Assembly: GCA_015680685.1 (NCBI GenBank)
Contig: MNCI01025009.1
Location: forward strand, 1-64,000
Length of the DNA stretch: 64,000 nt
Source: Gnetum montanum
Lineage: Eukaryota; Streptophyta; Gnetopsida; Gnetales; Gnetaceae
Direction of reading: 5' to 3'
Positions 20,560-31,361 of this stretch are shown here, piece by piece. A program made the position numbers and the translations under genes. The notes under the pieces were generated by a model. The model was not told the origin of the DNA, did no database searches, and saw only the letters and a program-made list of their open reading frames with translations. How positions within the stretch are numbered: position 1 is the first letter of the stretch; each line of letters starts with the position of its first letter.

Positions 20560-21690
20560 AAATTTATAACATGCATTATTAATAATGCATCAATCACTAC
20601 ATTACTCTTCGTACTATTGTGCTTCAAAACTAAATTGAGCTCTTGTAATTATGCCACCTGCTTTATGTATTTGACCTTCAACTTCCTTTAAGAATTTAAG
20701 AATTGAAGTGCTTTGTGGTAACTCATCAATAAGAATTCTATAGATAGTGCATATTTTCTCTAATGATTTATGGTTGAAAGAAGAATGCACAAGTCCTTCT
20801 CATAAACATTATACTTTTTTTCTTGATTCACTAAGCCTCTTTGAAAAAGATGCACTAGGTATTTTTCCCCTAGGACAAGACCCCTCTAATTGTTATCTTA
20901 CTAGCATTAACCTCCACCTAAAAGTGTTTCTCAAAATCTAGTATTGTAAACATTGGCTCACCTCTACTCTTCTTTTTCAGCAATTCAAAACTCCCTTATA
21001 TCTCACCAAACATCCTAAATGTTTGATTCGTCTTCAAGAAAGCAAACATAGGTCATGAAATGCCACTAAATTTTCTGATGAACCTCCTATGTAAGTTTTT
21101 TAAGCCAAGAAAAGAAGGTATCTCTACCATATTTTTTGGTATTATTCAAACCTTTAGGGTTGTACTTTGGTTGCCTTCATCTTCACTTGATTTTTATAAA
21201 TCACATGTTCCAAGTATGTGATTTCTCTTTCTAAAAAATTACACTTCATTATCTTGATAACTAGTTATATCTCATCCAATTTATGGCACACAAGCTTTAG
21301 ATGACCAACATGCTCCTCCTCATTAGAGTTGTAAACAAGAATGTAATTAAAGAAAACAATACAACATTTCCTAATCAACTCCTTAAGAATAGCATGTATC
21401 AATCATGAATGTAGCATGAATATTTGTTAAACCAATTAGAACACAAGCCATTCAAATAAGTCATCTAAAGTCTTGAATGTTGTCNAACACAAGCCATTCA
21501 AATAAGTCATCTAAAGTCTTGAATGTTGTCTTTCATTCATCACCTGACCTAACTCTAATTTGAAGATATCCATTCTTCAAATCAATTTTATGAAATGCTT
21601 CAACATGTATTAAAGCATCAAGAATATCATCCATTTATATTAAGTAAAATTTATAGTTATATAGTACAGTGGTGAGTAGAGTACAAAAAA
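20560..21690 (-). pseudogene. pol: Chromovirus RT (palm to connection) and RNase H
   Basis: On the minus strand from 21690 down: 'MDDILDALIHVEAFHKIDLK', 'GYLQIRVRSGDE', 'TTFKT', then 'FVIVFFNYILVYN' where the catalytic box should read F-x-D-D-I-L-V-Y. Both catalytic Asp are lost. 'EEEHVGHLKLV' and RNase H remnants ('PRGKIPSASFSKRL' near 20880) follow. A single N at 21485 is flanked by an exact 45-bp duplicate, probably an unmerged overlap. The RT N-terminus is at 29741-29908, separated by insertions. Confidence 0.82.
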
Positions 21691-22159
21691 CCCATGAGGT
21701 TTTTTAAGGGACTATGTTTCAAGTATGAGATAAGAAGATAATAAAGTGTCATCTATATTCTTAACATGTAAGTATGGATTCTTACTTCAATACAACTCTA
21801 GATTTCTATTTAATATCAACTCTAACAATAATCTAAGCTGAATTCTATTATAACTTAAAAACATAACAATGGCATCTATTACTGTCAATAAGACAGAACT
21901 GTTTCATAGTTATTAGTCATAGATACAATAACTCAAAAATATATTCCATAGCAATACTCTTGCTCCAAATTCACTCAAAATCTCAATCAACTATTAATTC
22001 ATGCAACATAATTACAAAACACTCAAACTATATTTGCACAATGTTAAATTCCTCTTTAGGTCACTTCTCGAGATCTCTGCATCGAGACACATCTCTTTCC
22101 ATGAAATTTCCATTTTTTCATAATGTCAAAATGGCCCAACTTCTACTAGAAATGATTTA
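21691..22159. other. Left part of an unidentified insertion in chromovirus RT
   Basis: This AT-rich sequence has no recognisable coding. With 28791-29740 it forms about 1.4 kb separating two halves of the chromovirus RT, whose coding resumes in register ('VNY' at 29741 and 'YKFYLI' near 21680). A short repeat of 'atagtt' at both edges may be a target duplication. The class is not determined. Confidence 0.45.
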
Positions 22160-23092
22160 TGATGAGTGGTGGCGTACCCCTACACTCAGCCATATGAATA
22201 CAATTGTTAGACATGCGATCTAGTTGAACTTTGTAGATGGACTAGTTGTGGCATCTAAATAGTTAGCTGTAGGTCATAGTTCATTGTCTTCCCACCTAGA
22301 CTAGTATTAGCTTTGTCATGTATGGTTTAGTCTAGAGTGAGGTGTATGATGTGTTTCTAACCTAATGCTACTCCTTCAGACAATGGAAGATAATATTAAC
22401 TAAGCTAAGAGACAAAGGGTGAGAGAGAATCTAGCTATCCTAAGTGCAATGAGCATCCATTCCTCAATTATCTGTACACATCTTGGACTTCATGCACAAC
22501 TACCACTAGGATTACCAAGTGCAGATCCTAGGTACGCTACTGGGTTACCAAGTAGTCACACTTAAATGCTCATAATCAAGTCGTACTCATTCCGCATTTA
22601 ACAGGAGTTTAGGGTGAGGAGATATTAACTAAGAAAGCAGTAAATAAAAATTAATTAAATAATTAAGCTAAGTGAATGCTGCAATGATGAAGTAATCTCG
22701 ATCTTTATTTCCAGTCATGTGTGTGTCCAAGTACGTCACACTCAAATAAGGATGTCGTACAATTACAATCACCACACTACCTGCATACACTAGGAGGAAA
22801 AGGGTTGAGAGGAAAAATGAAAACTAAAATCAAAAATAACTCTAAAAACTGAAGAACTGAAAGACTAAGAACTAACTCCTAGAACAAGGAAAGCTGCCTC
22901 GTATTTATAGAAATTGAGGTAGGATGCGATATCATGTATGCGATATCGTGGCTAGGCTACGATATCACGTATGCAATATCACGGCTAATGCGATATTGCA
23001 GCTATGATATCGAGGGTCCGATAATTGGGCCTGACAGACCATATCTTGTATCAGGGCTCTGATAACTGGGCTTGATAGACCATGACTCATCA
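22160..23092 (-). repeat. 3' LTR of Element 2
   Basis: It begins TGATGAGTGGTGGCG and ends CATGACTCATCA. On the minus strand U3 carries a run of CGATATCG-type palindromes (22925-23020) upstream of TATA (plus-strand TTTATAG near 22904). Over about 400 compared positions I counted roughly 27 differences from 27900-28300, mostly transitions. Confidence 0.9.
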
Positions 23093-23100
23093 TACCCCCA
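23093..23100 (-). other. Polypurine tract (Element 2)
   Basis: Plus-strand TACCCCCA abuts the LTR end, so the minus strand reads TGGGGGTA. It is identical to the tract of Element 1. Confidence 0.75.
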
Positions 23101-23259
23101 TGAATAAATAAAAACTCGTTCTCAAGTTAAAGTGAGAACAAGTTTCATTGATTACACAATGGATAGGTATGGGATTATTGACTGACTAGAATGGATTCAT
23201 GCCGCAATGTGGAGTCAAAACAAAATTGAGATACAACACAAGAAAATCCTATGATTACA

Positions 23260-24041
23260 AAATTGGATGGAACTCATGTAGTTCCTAGTGGCGGTGGCTC
23301 CTCCATGGGTGTCTTTCCCTTTTCTTGTGCTCCAGGTCTTGGGATTTGATGGCATTGAAGTATGGCCTAGAGTTTCTCCTCTTGTAAGGCCTTGGGTGCC
23401 TTGGCATGCATGTAAGTTTGCGCTTGTGCCATAGAGGCATCCCAGTCAGCCTTCTCTTTTTCTTCCATCACCCTTTTATTCTTTGTCAACAGTTTATTAA
23501 GTTGCTCAGTTCTAAGAGTGTCCAACTGGTTCTGAGCAACCTTTGGCCCTGTATTCAGAAGGTTTAATACTTCCAAAATGGCTTGAACAGAGAAATCAAT
23601 AATCACACAAAAATTGTTAACCGTGCTGCCTTCTTCTTTATTGTGCCAAAATTGGTACATTTCCCCTAGGTACCAGGCACCGCTTTTAGAGAGGGTAGGC
23701 CATAATGGGGACCCTTTGAGGTGATCCCTAATGACCTCTGAAGAAAATTCTACAAAAGGTCAAAATTTTAATTCGATGATCACTATAGTGAATATAGACC
23801 TTTCATTGATGGTCTGAACACAATCCTAGCGCAATGTGAGATATCATCCCTGTTCAGACGCTGCTGCTCCTCCTGCTTCCACCTGCCTTAATTGTACAGT
23901 AGTAGGGTCTTCTTGGTGGATACTAAATGATTGTTCCCCTTGCTTTACATGTTGTTCAGTAGGAACTTGTCCTTCACCTGTCCTAGGTTGTTTGATCACA
24001 CCTTGAGCAGGACCTTCCTGTTGTCCACGTTTCGGGGCCAT
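23260..24041 (-). pseudogene. ORF2 remnant (N-terminal part and C-terminal end), Element 2
   Basis: It starts at the minus-strand ATG at 24041, directly after the GCAG acceptor. The N-terminus is basic and Gln-rich ('MAPKRGQQEGPAQGV', 'EGQVPTEQHVKQGEQ'). After a frame change, 23660-23367 is open and charged: 'FSVQAILEVLNLLNTGPKV', then 'LRTEQLNKLLTKNKRVMEEK', plausibly helical. It ends near 23290 with Pro-rich 'TPMEEPPPLGTT'. It is much shorter than ORF2 of Element A and of unknown function. It is the best-preserved ORF2 start in the window. Confidence 0.65.
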
Positions 24042-24109
24042 CTGCAATCACATGGGGCCAATTGTTAGTAAGGTTGTTACCAAATTTTAGGTTATACCTT
24101 ACTCCTTAC
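24042..24109 (-). other. Putative 68-bp mini-intron before ORF2 (Element 2)
   Basis: The minus strand reads exon end TTAAG, donor GTAAGGAG, branch candidate CCTTACTAACAATT (a near-perfect CTAAC), then GTGATTGCAG and ATG. This is the clearest example of the shared leader intron. A GTATAA 12 bases later could be an alternative donor but would leave only 56 bp. Confidence 0.68.
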
Positions 24110-24536
24110 CTTAATAGATTTACTTTATTTCTATGTGATGTTAATTATTAGAAGAACATGTCCCTGAAATATTATAATGTTGAGTCCTCTTTGCTTAGGT
24201 GGTTTCCAATTTTAATTTTTTGGTATAGCTAAGGGGATGAAATTTTTTTAACACATTTTATTCTTAATTTTACAACTAATTACCCTTAAACATGTCCTTC
24301 AAGAGATGATGAATTTCAAAAAATTTATGCACTATTTGACGTGTGCCCCTCCCCCACGACTAAGCTGAACACTCCAGGTTCAATTAGGTTCAAACGGAAT
24401 GAAAATTGGAGTACCAGCGAGTGAGTTATGGATATGAAAGCAAGGGAAGTGCAATCTCGAGTCATAGAGAGGAATTTGAAAAACTTCCCCTTTGTGAACA
24501 GTTGCAAATGATGTTTATTAGCACAAGGGGGGTCAC

Positions 24537-24546
24537 GTATATATAC
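24537..24546 (-). promoter_or_regulatory. TATA-like box of putative internal promoter (Element 2)
   Basis: The minus strand reads GTATATATACGTGACCCCC. The downstream leader shares 'GTTCACAAA', 'TTTTTCAA' and 'CCATAACTCA' with the Element A leader. It lies about 430 bp upstream of the intron donor. Confidence 0.42.
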
Positions 24547-24865
24547 TTTCATCGAAGTTAGGGAACTTAGAGAATGTACCAAATTTTTAATATTTTTTTT
24601 TTGAAATTAAACGATGTAAACTAAGAACATCTAAATGATTGTTAAAGGGTTCCAGGGTAATTCAACTAGTTCTAAAGGCATGAAAATTATGATGGTGTGG
24701 AATTTATCAATAAGGATCTCAGATGGTAGAGAAAAAGGCTATGTGATGGTTCATAGGAACGTTGAATCAAAGGGATAGTAATAAGGGAAAGAAAATTGTT
24801 GGCAATATGCTAAGGGTAATAAATGGTGTGTGGAAGATGGGTCATGAGTGAAAATTACAAAAATT

Positions 24866-24935
24866 ACGCAAGTGGGTCCTCCCTAAAGCATGTTCCAACC
24901 TTTAATGCCCTTGCGTAACCACACCTAAAAGTGTC
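24866..24935 (-). promoter_or_regulatory. Conserved upstream block of ORF2 (Element 2)
   Basis: The minus strand reads GTGGTTACGCAAGGGCATTA and then TTTAGGGAGGACCCACTTGCG. Elements A, 1 and 3 share it. Confidence 0.5.
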
Positions 24936-25938
24936 TGTAGGCACTTGAAGGGTTAAATGTAATCCGCACAGGTTCCACACAACACACACATGTAAATATC
25001 ACCATGATGAGGTAAGAATTCTATGCTATACGAGACACGAGCTACAATTATATGAATAGTGAGATGAGACGAACGATAGAAGGGATTGTAGAGATTGGGA
25101 CATGAGGGCATAATGAATCCTACGTCAAAAGCATGAATCCTGTGTCAAAAGCATGATTAACATGTCATTAACCTTTCATTCCAAGATCAAGACCAAGTCC
25201 ATTCCTCTGATTAGTGACACCGCATTATTTCATCCCATGATGAGCAACTATGAGAGTACCAGAACAACAAGGCATACAATCACTTGGCATTTTGTTCAAG
25301 GGAGGAGTGATTTTTGTTTTGTGGCAGTTCCTTTGTTTTCTCTTTTGCTTTTTCTTTTCTTCTTCACTTTACTAAATCCAAAGAAGCTGCCAACCTTCAG
25401 GCATGGATGCATGTCTTTCCAATGGGAACCCCTAGAACAGTGTTGGATTTTTGAGTGCCTTTTGATTACTCTTACTCCCATTTTTCATTAGATCTACAAG
25501 GATCTTAGTACAACCACATTGCGTGATAACTCTCATAGGCATCACCAAAGAGAATCTGCAATTCCCCTTGATGTCACACCCTAATCATTCCCTCTTGGTC
25601 CATCCTTCTTCATTTTGGATACACTGAACACAAAATTAATTTTAAGTTTTAAGAATGTCAAGAATATCACTGTATCCTCGAACAAAACCTCTTATTTGTA
25701 GAATGGATGAGTGGGTGTAATGGGCTCACTATCCAAATAATTGACCACTCGAGACTTAATAACATAGAACAAACCTCAACCAACGAGCCACATGAGTGTT
25801 TTATTTGTAGACGAGATTACGTATAAAAATGTAAAAAGACAAAAAGATAAAATAAGAAATTTGAAAAATGAAAAAAACTAGTAAAAAAAAGTTGTAAAAT
25901 TAAAGAAAATGAAAAGTATTTATTAATCCTTCTTGTTA

Positions 25939-27895
25939 TTAGAATGGGTGGTATCCCAAATAACTAAACATTTGAGCATGGTGAGGATTAATAGTTGAAA
26001 GATGAGGATCCTTACATGTTGGAAATATTGGAACTTGGTCATACTTACCCCATTGGGGTTCACACACTTGATTATAGTAAGCATAGTGGGGCAATTTGTA
26101 AGATGTGGTTCTTAGGTAAAGAGTTGACCCACTATGATGTTTGTGATCATAAGATGGTATGCAAGGATCGAGATTTCACTCTCCATGGTTGTATTCATTG
26201 GACCATATGGTTGTTGGAGTGTTAATTGGTGGCCCTGATGAAGTAACATGAGGCGTTGCGTTTGAAGATAAGGATGCACCACAGGGTTGGACTTGTGCTA
26301 AGTTGGAGGATGCAGTGGCCTTTGAATTATTTTTTCCCTTCCTAGGGTCATTTCTAAAGAAGGGACACCTTCAATGTTGCTAAGGTCTCTCACTGCCATT
26401 GGCAATCGTAGCACAAGTAACGTTCGGGGCTTGTTGCTGTGGTGCAGACACCTTAGGAACAGTTTGTGGTGATGTAGAAGGAGGGAAATGATGAGAATGT
26501 TGAAAATTAGGAGAAGTGTGAGGTACACAAGGTGATGGTTTTGTTGAGGACATGGGTTGATTGTATTGAGGAGAATGATAATGCAGTGAGATAGAGTATG
26601 TTGGCCTAGTTGGAGAAATAGGGTATTGGACTAGATAAGCATTTGGATTCAGATGATATGAAGGGTGTCTCCAGTTTAGAGGTGGCTTCCCCCATGACTG
26701 GGATTGTTGCCACTATGATCGAACACAGTATCTCTGTATGAACTCCAAATGTAACATGCTTCCCCAATGCTCATATAAATGTAACAAGATTGGGCATTGG
26801 CCCTTTGGGTGACCGTATAGGCAAATGTTGCATTCATACGTGTGATTGGCAATTAAGCTCTTATTTTCCTTATCCCTTCTTTTTGATTGTCTAATGATAC
26901 TTTGGCCTACTTCTTGGGTTGTCAAAAATCTATCTCCAATGATATCGATATATTCTCCACACTTTTTATGCGTCCATTCCAACATCTTATTGATCCTTGC
27001 CTCAACTTCCCCTAATGATTGTTGTACTAGCAAAGATGGTTCTTTCCCGTTGTGATAGGTTGATTTCTCCTTTTTATGATCATGGACCTTTGTTGAGTTG
27101 AGATTTTGGTCCTGTTGGTGGTTTTCAACACTCTCCCATCTAGCCATTTCCCCTTCCTATTTTGCTACCCACTTAATAAGCTCTTGGACTTGATGGGTTC
27201 ATAGTTCATATTGTTGTCCTTGGGCATACATCCCTAGGGTCTCTCTTATTTTATCATGAAGCCCATCAATGATATGGTACATTAGCCTTTCTTCAGAGAA
27301 CTTATGGCCTAGACAGTTGTTTAACAATGCATAATATCTTTCTAAGGCCATGTCCAAGGGTTCATGTTGTGCTTGTTTCCACTCTTGGATTTGTTTCCTC
27401 AAGGCTAACACTCTTGCATAGGTTTGATATCTTTCGCTAAAAAGTTCTACCATTGTTGGAAAACATCCTATTGAATTTGGTTTTAATGATCTACCATTTT
27501 ATGTCATAGGGAAGAGCTTGAGTTTTTGCCAACCGTTGTTAATGTTGTTCCATGTGCAAGCATCGTAGAAGGCTTGTAAATGCTGATGTGGATCTAAGTC
27601 ATAGCCTCTTTAGAAACTAGGGAAGTTGTTTAAATCGAGCCTAGTTAGACTAATCTCTTTATGATGCCTACGGGAGATTCGAATAGCCTCTTGTATTTGC
27701 ATTAGGCTTGTAGTGGCTAGTAGGGGTTCATTGTCATCAGGTAAGTTATGCTTTCGGGTGTTGGGACGATGTTTCCTTCGTTTATGTTTATAAGAAACCC
27801 CCACTTCGGATTGTGTACTCCAATCTTCATTGTCAGATAATTTGTTGGTTCTCCAATGAATTGCCTCACTAGATGTGGAATTATCATAGTCTTGT
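25939..27895 (-). pseudogene. gag: gag of Element 2 (lineage B)
   Basis: Gag runs from the sequence abutting the N at 27896 (its first codons may be lost) to the stop near 25939. The Gag core at 27453-27199 reads 'MVELFSERYQTYARVLALRK', 'QEPLDMALERY'-like wording and 'NNCLGHKFS'. The zinc-knuckle-like motif near 26815 is CNICLYGHPKGQC, with CX2CX3HX4C spacing and all four ligands intact. A Pro/Gln-rich C-terminal region follows. It is closely related to Element 1 gag and is broken by several stops and frameshifts. Confidence 0.82.
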
Positions 27896-27896
27896 N

Positions 27897-28790
27897 CACA
27901 AATGGACTAGTTGTGGCATCTAGATAGCTAGCCTTAGGTCGCAGTTCACTGTCTTCCCACCTGGACTAGTATTAGCTTTATCACGTATGGTTTAGTCCAG
28001 AGTGAGGTGTATGATGTGTTTCTAACCTAATGCTACTCCTTTAGACAATGGAAGATAATATTAACTAAGCTAAGAGACAAAGGGTGAGAGAGAATCTAAC
28101 TATTCTAAGTGTGATGAGCCTTCATTCCTCAATTATCTGTACACATCTTGGACTTCGTGCAAAACTACCACTGGGATTACCAAGTGTAGATCCTAGGTAC
28201 ACTACCGGGTTACCAAGTAGTCACACTTCAATGCTCGTAATCAAGTCGTACTCATTCGGCATTTAACAGGAGTTTAGGGTGAGGAGATATTAACTAAGAA
28301 AGTAGTAAATAACAATTAATTAAATAATTAAGCTAAGTGAATGCTGCAATGATGAAGTAATCTCGATCTTTATTTCCAATCATGTGCATGTCCGAGTACG
28401 TCACACTTGAATAAGGATGTCATACAATTACAATCAACACACTGCGAGCATTCACTGGGAGGAAAAATATTGAGAGGAAAAATGAAAACTAAAATCAAAA
28501 CTAACTCTAAAAACTGAAGAAATGAAAGACTAAGAACTAACTCCTAGAATAAGGAAAGCTGCCTCTTATTTATAGAAATTGAGGTAGGCTACGATATCAC
28601 ATATGCGATATCGTGGCTAGGCTGCGATATCACATATGCGATATCGTGGCTAGGCTGCGATATCGCGTACGCAATATCACGGCTAATGCAATATCACAGC
28701 TACGATATTGGGGGTCCGATAATTGGGCCTGACAAACCATATCTTGTATTAGGGCTCCGATAACTAGGCTTGACAGACCATGACTCATCA
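27897..28790 (-). repeat. 5' LTR of Element 2 (first ~75 bp missing at the N)
   Basis: It starts inside the LTR at the 'atggactagttgtggcatc' block and ends TGACTCATCA. The U3 array of GATATCG words at 28590-28710 has an extra repeat unit relative to 22925-23020. Confidence 0.9.
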
Positions 28791-29740
28791 GTTTACTTTT
28801 AACCACCAAAATAAATACTAGAAGGAGCTATGACTTATAGTTGATCACAATTTTGTCTCATATTGAAGAAAAATCCCTCATGCAGGCTACTCCAAATCAA
28901 CTTGTAGTTATTCAAAGGTAAACTCTTCCAATGACTATGAATGATTATAGCTCACAATTAGTTCAAAAGGCAACTCTTCAAATAATTATGAATGAATGCA
29001 AATCACAGTTGGCTAAACTTTTTAAATGGCTGTGAGCAACTATGACTAGTTGCAACTTGTAGTTGATCATACATATAAGAACCATACTTCTAGATCTCTA
29101 AATTGTTTATGATTGGCTACAACTCACTGTAGGTTGCATTATGTTTTGAGTAATTGTAGACAGCAAGTCACAGTTTCAAGTGTAAATGATTGCAACTTAC
29201 AATTTGGTCATATTTTCTTACCAAAAGATGTGAAACATAGAAAGAACATTAGAAAGATGTAAAAAGTGAATTTATTTTATACTTTACGTCTTCATTTACT
29301 TTAAGTTCTACATTTAAATAAAAAATTACCTCTTGGATGAAATCAATGAAATGGATTCCAAAATTTGATTTTACATAAATCAAAAGTTTGATTTCCTAAA
29401 TCATGACCAAATTACCATTTTTTAGCTCCAATGCAAAAACCTAACTTTTTATCTACACATCAAAATTAAGGTATATTGTTGTCTATAATCTAATTTTATC
29501 TTTCAAATTAAATATTGTGACTTTTGATTACTTGATTTAAACTCCTAAATTGATTTCTTTAAATATGTGAAATCGAGACTAAGACATTTTAGCAATAACT
29601 TAGTAAGAAATGATTTTACATCATAAATACATCAAATCATAGCAAATACCATGTAAAATCTACAACAATGAATGTTCATAATAAATTAGTCATATAAAAT
29701 CAAAAATATATTAAAATATGCATGATACAATATCAAAATG
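28791..29740. other. Right part of the unidentified insertion, with degenerate short repeats
   Basis: No gene is seen. About 28830-29215 carries many variants of a word like 'tgcaactcacagttggtca' (for example tgacttatagttgatcac, tgcaacttgtagttgatcat, tacaactcactgtaggttgc, gcaacttacaatttggtca) in loose tandem. The remainder is plain AT-rich sequence. Confidence 0.45.
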
Positions 29741-30260
29741 AGCATGTCTTAGGTGCCTAACAAGATAGTTTACCATAATCCTATTCATAGCCCTTAAGTC
29801 AACACACATCCTCCATTCTTCACTTTTCTTCTTAAGAGCTAGCACCATTGGAACTACATAAGATGATATAGATTCCCTCAAAAACTTATTAGTAGGTAGC
29901 TCCTCCACTTACCTTTGTAATTTTTCCCTCTAATATGATGCAATCAAATACTCCCTCTCATTTGGAATCCTAGCTCCCACTATGAAGTCAACTTGGTATT
30001 GCACATTCCTCATCAATGGAAAATCTTCTAATTTTTCCTTGAAGACATTTGGAAATTATTTAGTCAAACCCTAAATTAGTACTAGAAGTTCACATTGCTT
30101 AGCCATGGATGATGCAATTATGAGCACCACAACAAAACTAATGTCTACCTCATCATGCTCTTTGATGTATTCCCTTTCTCCTAGTGAAATTAAAGATACA
30201 TTTCTTGAGGATTGGCACTTCACCTACTTAGTATTAATCTCAACATTTCCATGCTTAACA
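29741..30260 (-). pseudogene. pol: Chromovirus protease-RT linker and RT N-terminus
   Basis: The minus strand reads 'FPLMRNVQYQVDFIVGARIPN' in the linker (about 30040-29970), then an open stretch at 29908-29711 with 'KFLRESISSYVVPMVLALKK' and 'WRMCVDLRAMNRIMVNY'. This is the standard start of a chromovirus RT (family wording ...RESxSPCAVPxLLVPKKD..WRMCVDxRAINKIT). It ends where the insertion begins, and the rest of RT is at 21690 downward. Confidence 0.82.
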
Positions 30261-31361
30261 TAGGACCATGACTTAATAGCTTATGTTCCACTGGACCTTA
30301 AGTTCTTGATCTCTTAATTATCACTTCTTTTAGTTATAACTTGCATAACTAGTGGTATACATTTTTGCTAGGTAGCCTTGGTAATAATGGTGCATTAAAT
30401 ATGATTCAAGGGTAGAAATTAATTAACTCAATCAAGGTTCATATGAGATGAAAGTATAATAAAATAAAAAATATTAATTATACTTATATAGATTTCGTAG
30501 ATAATTTTTGAAACTAGCATTGAGCACCTATCTTGATAGTTATTATGTCCTTGAAAAAATATTATTAACCACAAAAATTTTTAAAATTAGTGAAACCACC
30601 AGATATTATTTAGAATATCTTATTTTGACTTGCATTTAAAGGGCTATGTTAGCAACATGCTTGTGTAGTAAGAAAATAATGACATGCACTGGTACATGTG
30701 GTTCAATAGTTTGGTAGGTAATAGAGAGGAAGACTTGGCACAAAGCAACATAGCTCCATAATAGGTAGCATATTTAGTGAGTGAAGGTTTTGCACCATGT
30801 GTAATAGATGAGAATTTATTTCCTACTATTATTAGCCTTAGGAGTTAGTGCAGTGATGACAACTTCTCAACCTAACTCTACAATGATTAGTCTTGGTTCT
30901 TCTCCATGCTTAGGTGCTCATTTCTCTTCTCTAGCTCAATATGGATTGAATCCTATGCTTCTACAATTAGGAGCCTCATACTGTATCAAAAGCCATAATT
31001 TGCATCATATTCTCCCTGCCAAATTTATTGCTGCAAGAACTAATTTATTCCCTTCAAATCTACCTACAATCCTAGAACATTACCTTATCCCCTACATACT
31101 ACACACCTAGAGGTATGATCCTACACATGCCTATTAGTACCAAACTCATCATGACACTAAGATTAGGCATTGCAAGTTTGGCAATGATAGTAGTTGTGAC
31201 AAATCTGAATCTAATTTTTTTGTTGCTATGTTAAATCTATTTTTCTAGCACCTATGCCAAAATTTGGGTCTTACATGATTGTTTGGAAGGATGAAGAATT
31301 GTACTCCATCTTGCAATTGCAAGCTGTGTCTCTATGTGTTTGCAGAGGTGGTGGTATAGGT
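30261..31361. other. AT-rich stretch, no confident gene
   Basis: Chromovirus gag and protease would be expected on the minus strand here, but I cannot recognise them. The only open frame of note is the plus-strand ORF at 30808-31110. Confidence 0.4.
30808..31110 (+). CDS. Uncertain 100-codon ORF with signal-peptide-like start
   Basis: It begins M-R-I-Y-F-L-L-L-L-A-L-G-V-S-A, a short basic start followed by a hydrophobic run and small residues that would fit a secretion signal. A Ser/Thr-rich region and two Cys (positions about 34 and 59) follow. I recognise no family, there is no clear TATA box nearby, and the surrounding DNA is decayed retroelement. It may be a fragment of a captured or old gene, or chance. 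Confidence 0.2.
   Translation: MRIYFLLLLALGVSAVMTTSQPNSTMISLGSSPCLGAHFSSLAQYGLNPMLLQLGASYCIKSHNLHHILPAKFIAARTNLFPSNLPTILEHYLIPYILHT

Larger units (their letters stand above)
24110..25938 (-). other. Non-coding spacer between gag and ORF2 (Element 2)
   Basis: The spacer aligns with that of Element 1. It contains the conserved block (24866-24935), a TATA-like box (24537-24546), and a leader that aligns with Element A after its TATA-like box. Short open frames here (for example 24325-24582 and 25153-25491) are not conserved between copies, so I do not call genes. Confidence 0.55.
22160..28790 (-). mobile_element. Element 2: non-autonomous gag-only LTR retrotransposon
   Basis: It has the same plan as Element 1: 3' LTR (22160-23092), polypurine tract, ORF2 start, mini-intron, conserved spacer, gag on the minus strand and 5' LTR (27897-28790, beginning lost). 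Flanking 5-mers attta (22155-22159) and gttta (28791-28795) look like a target duplication with one change. No pol domain is visible. The single N at 27896 replaces the end of the gag leader, the primer site and the first roughly 75 bp of the LTR. Confidence 0.85.

Noticed and set aside
24325-24582. 85-codon minus-strand ORF upstream of ORF2 in Element 2
   Set aside because: The equivalent region of Elements A and 1 does not keep the frame; it is better explained as promoter and leader sequence.
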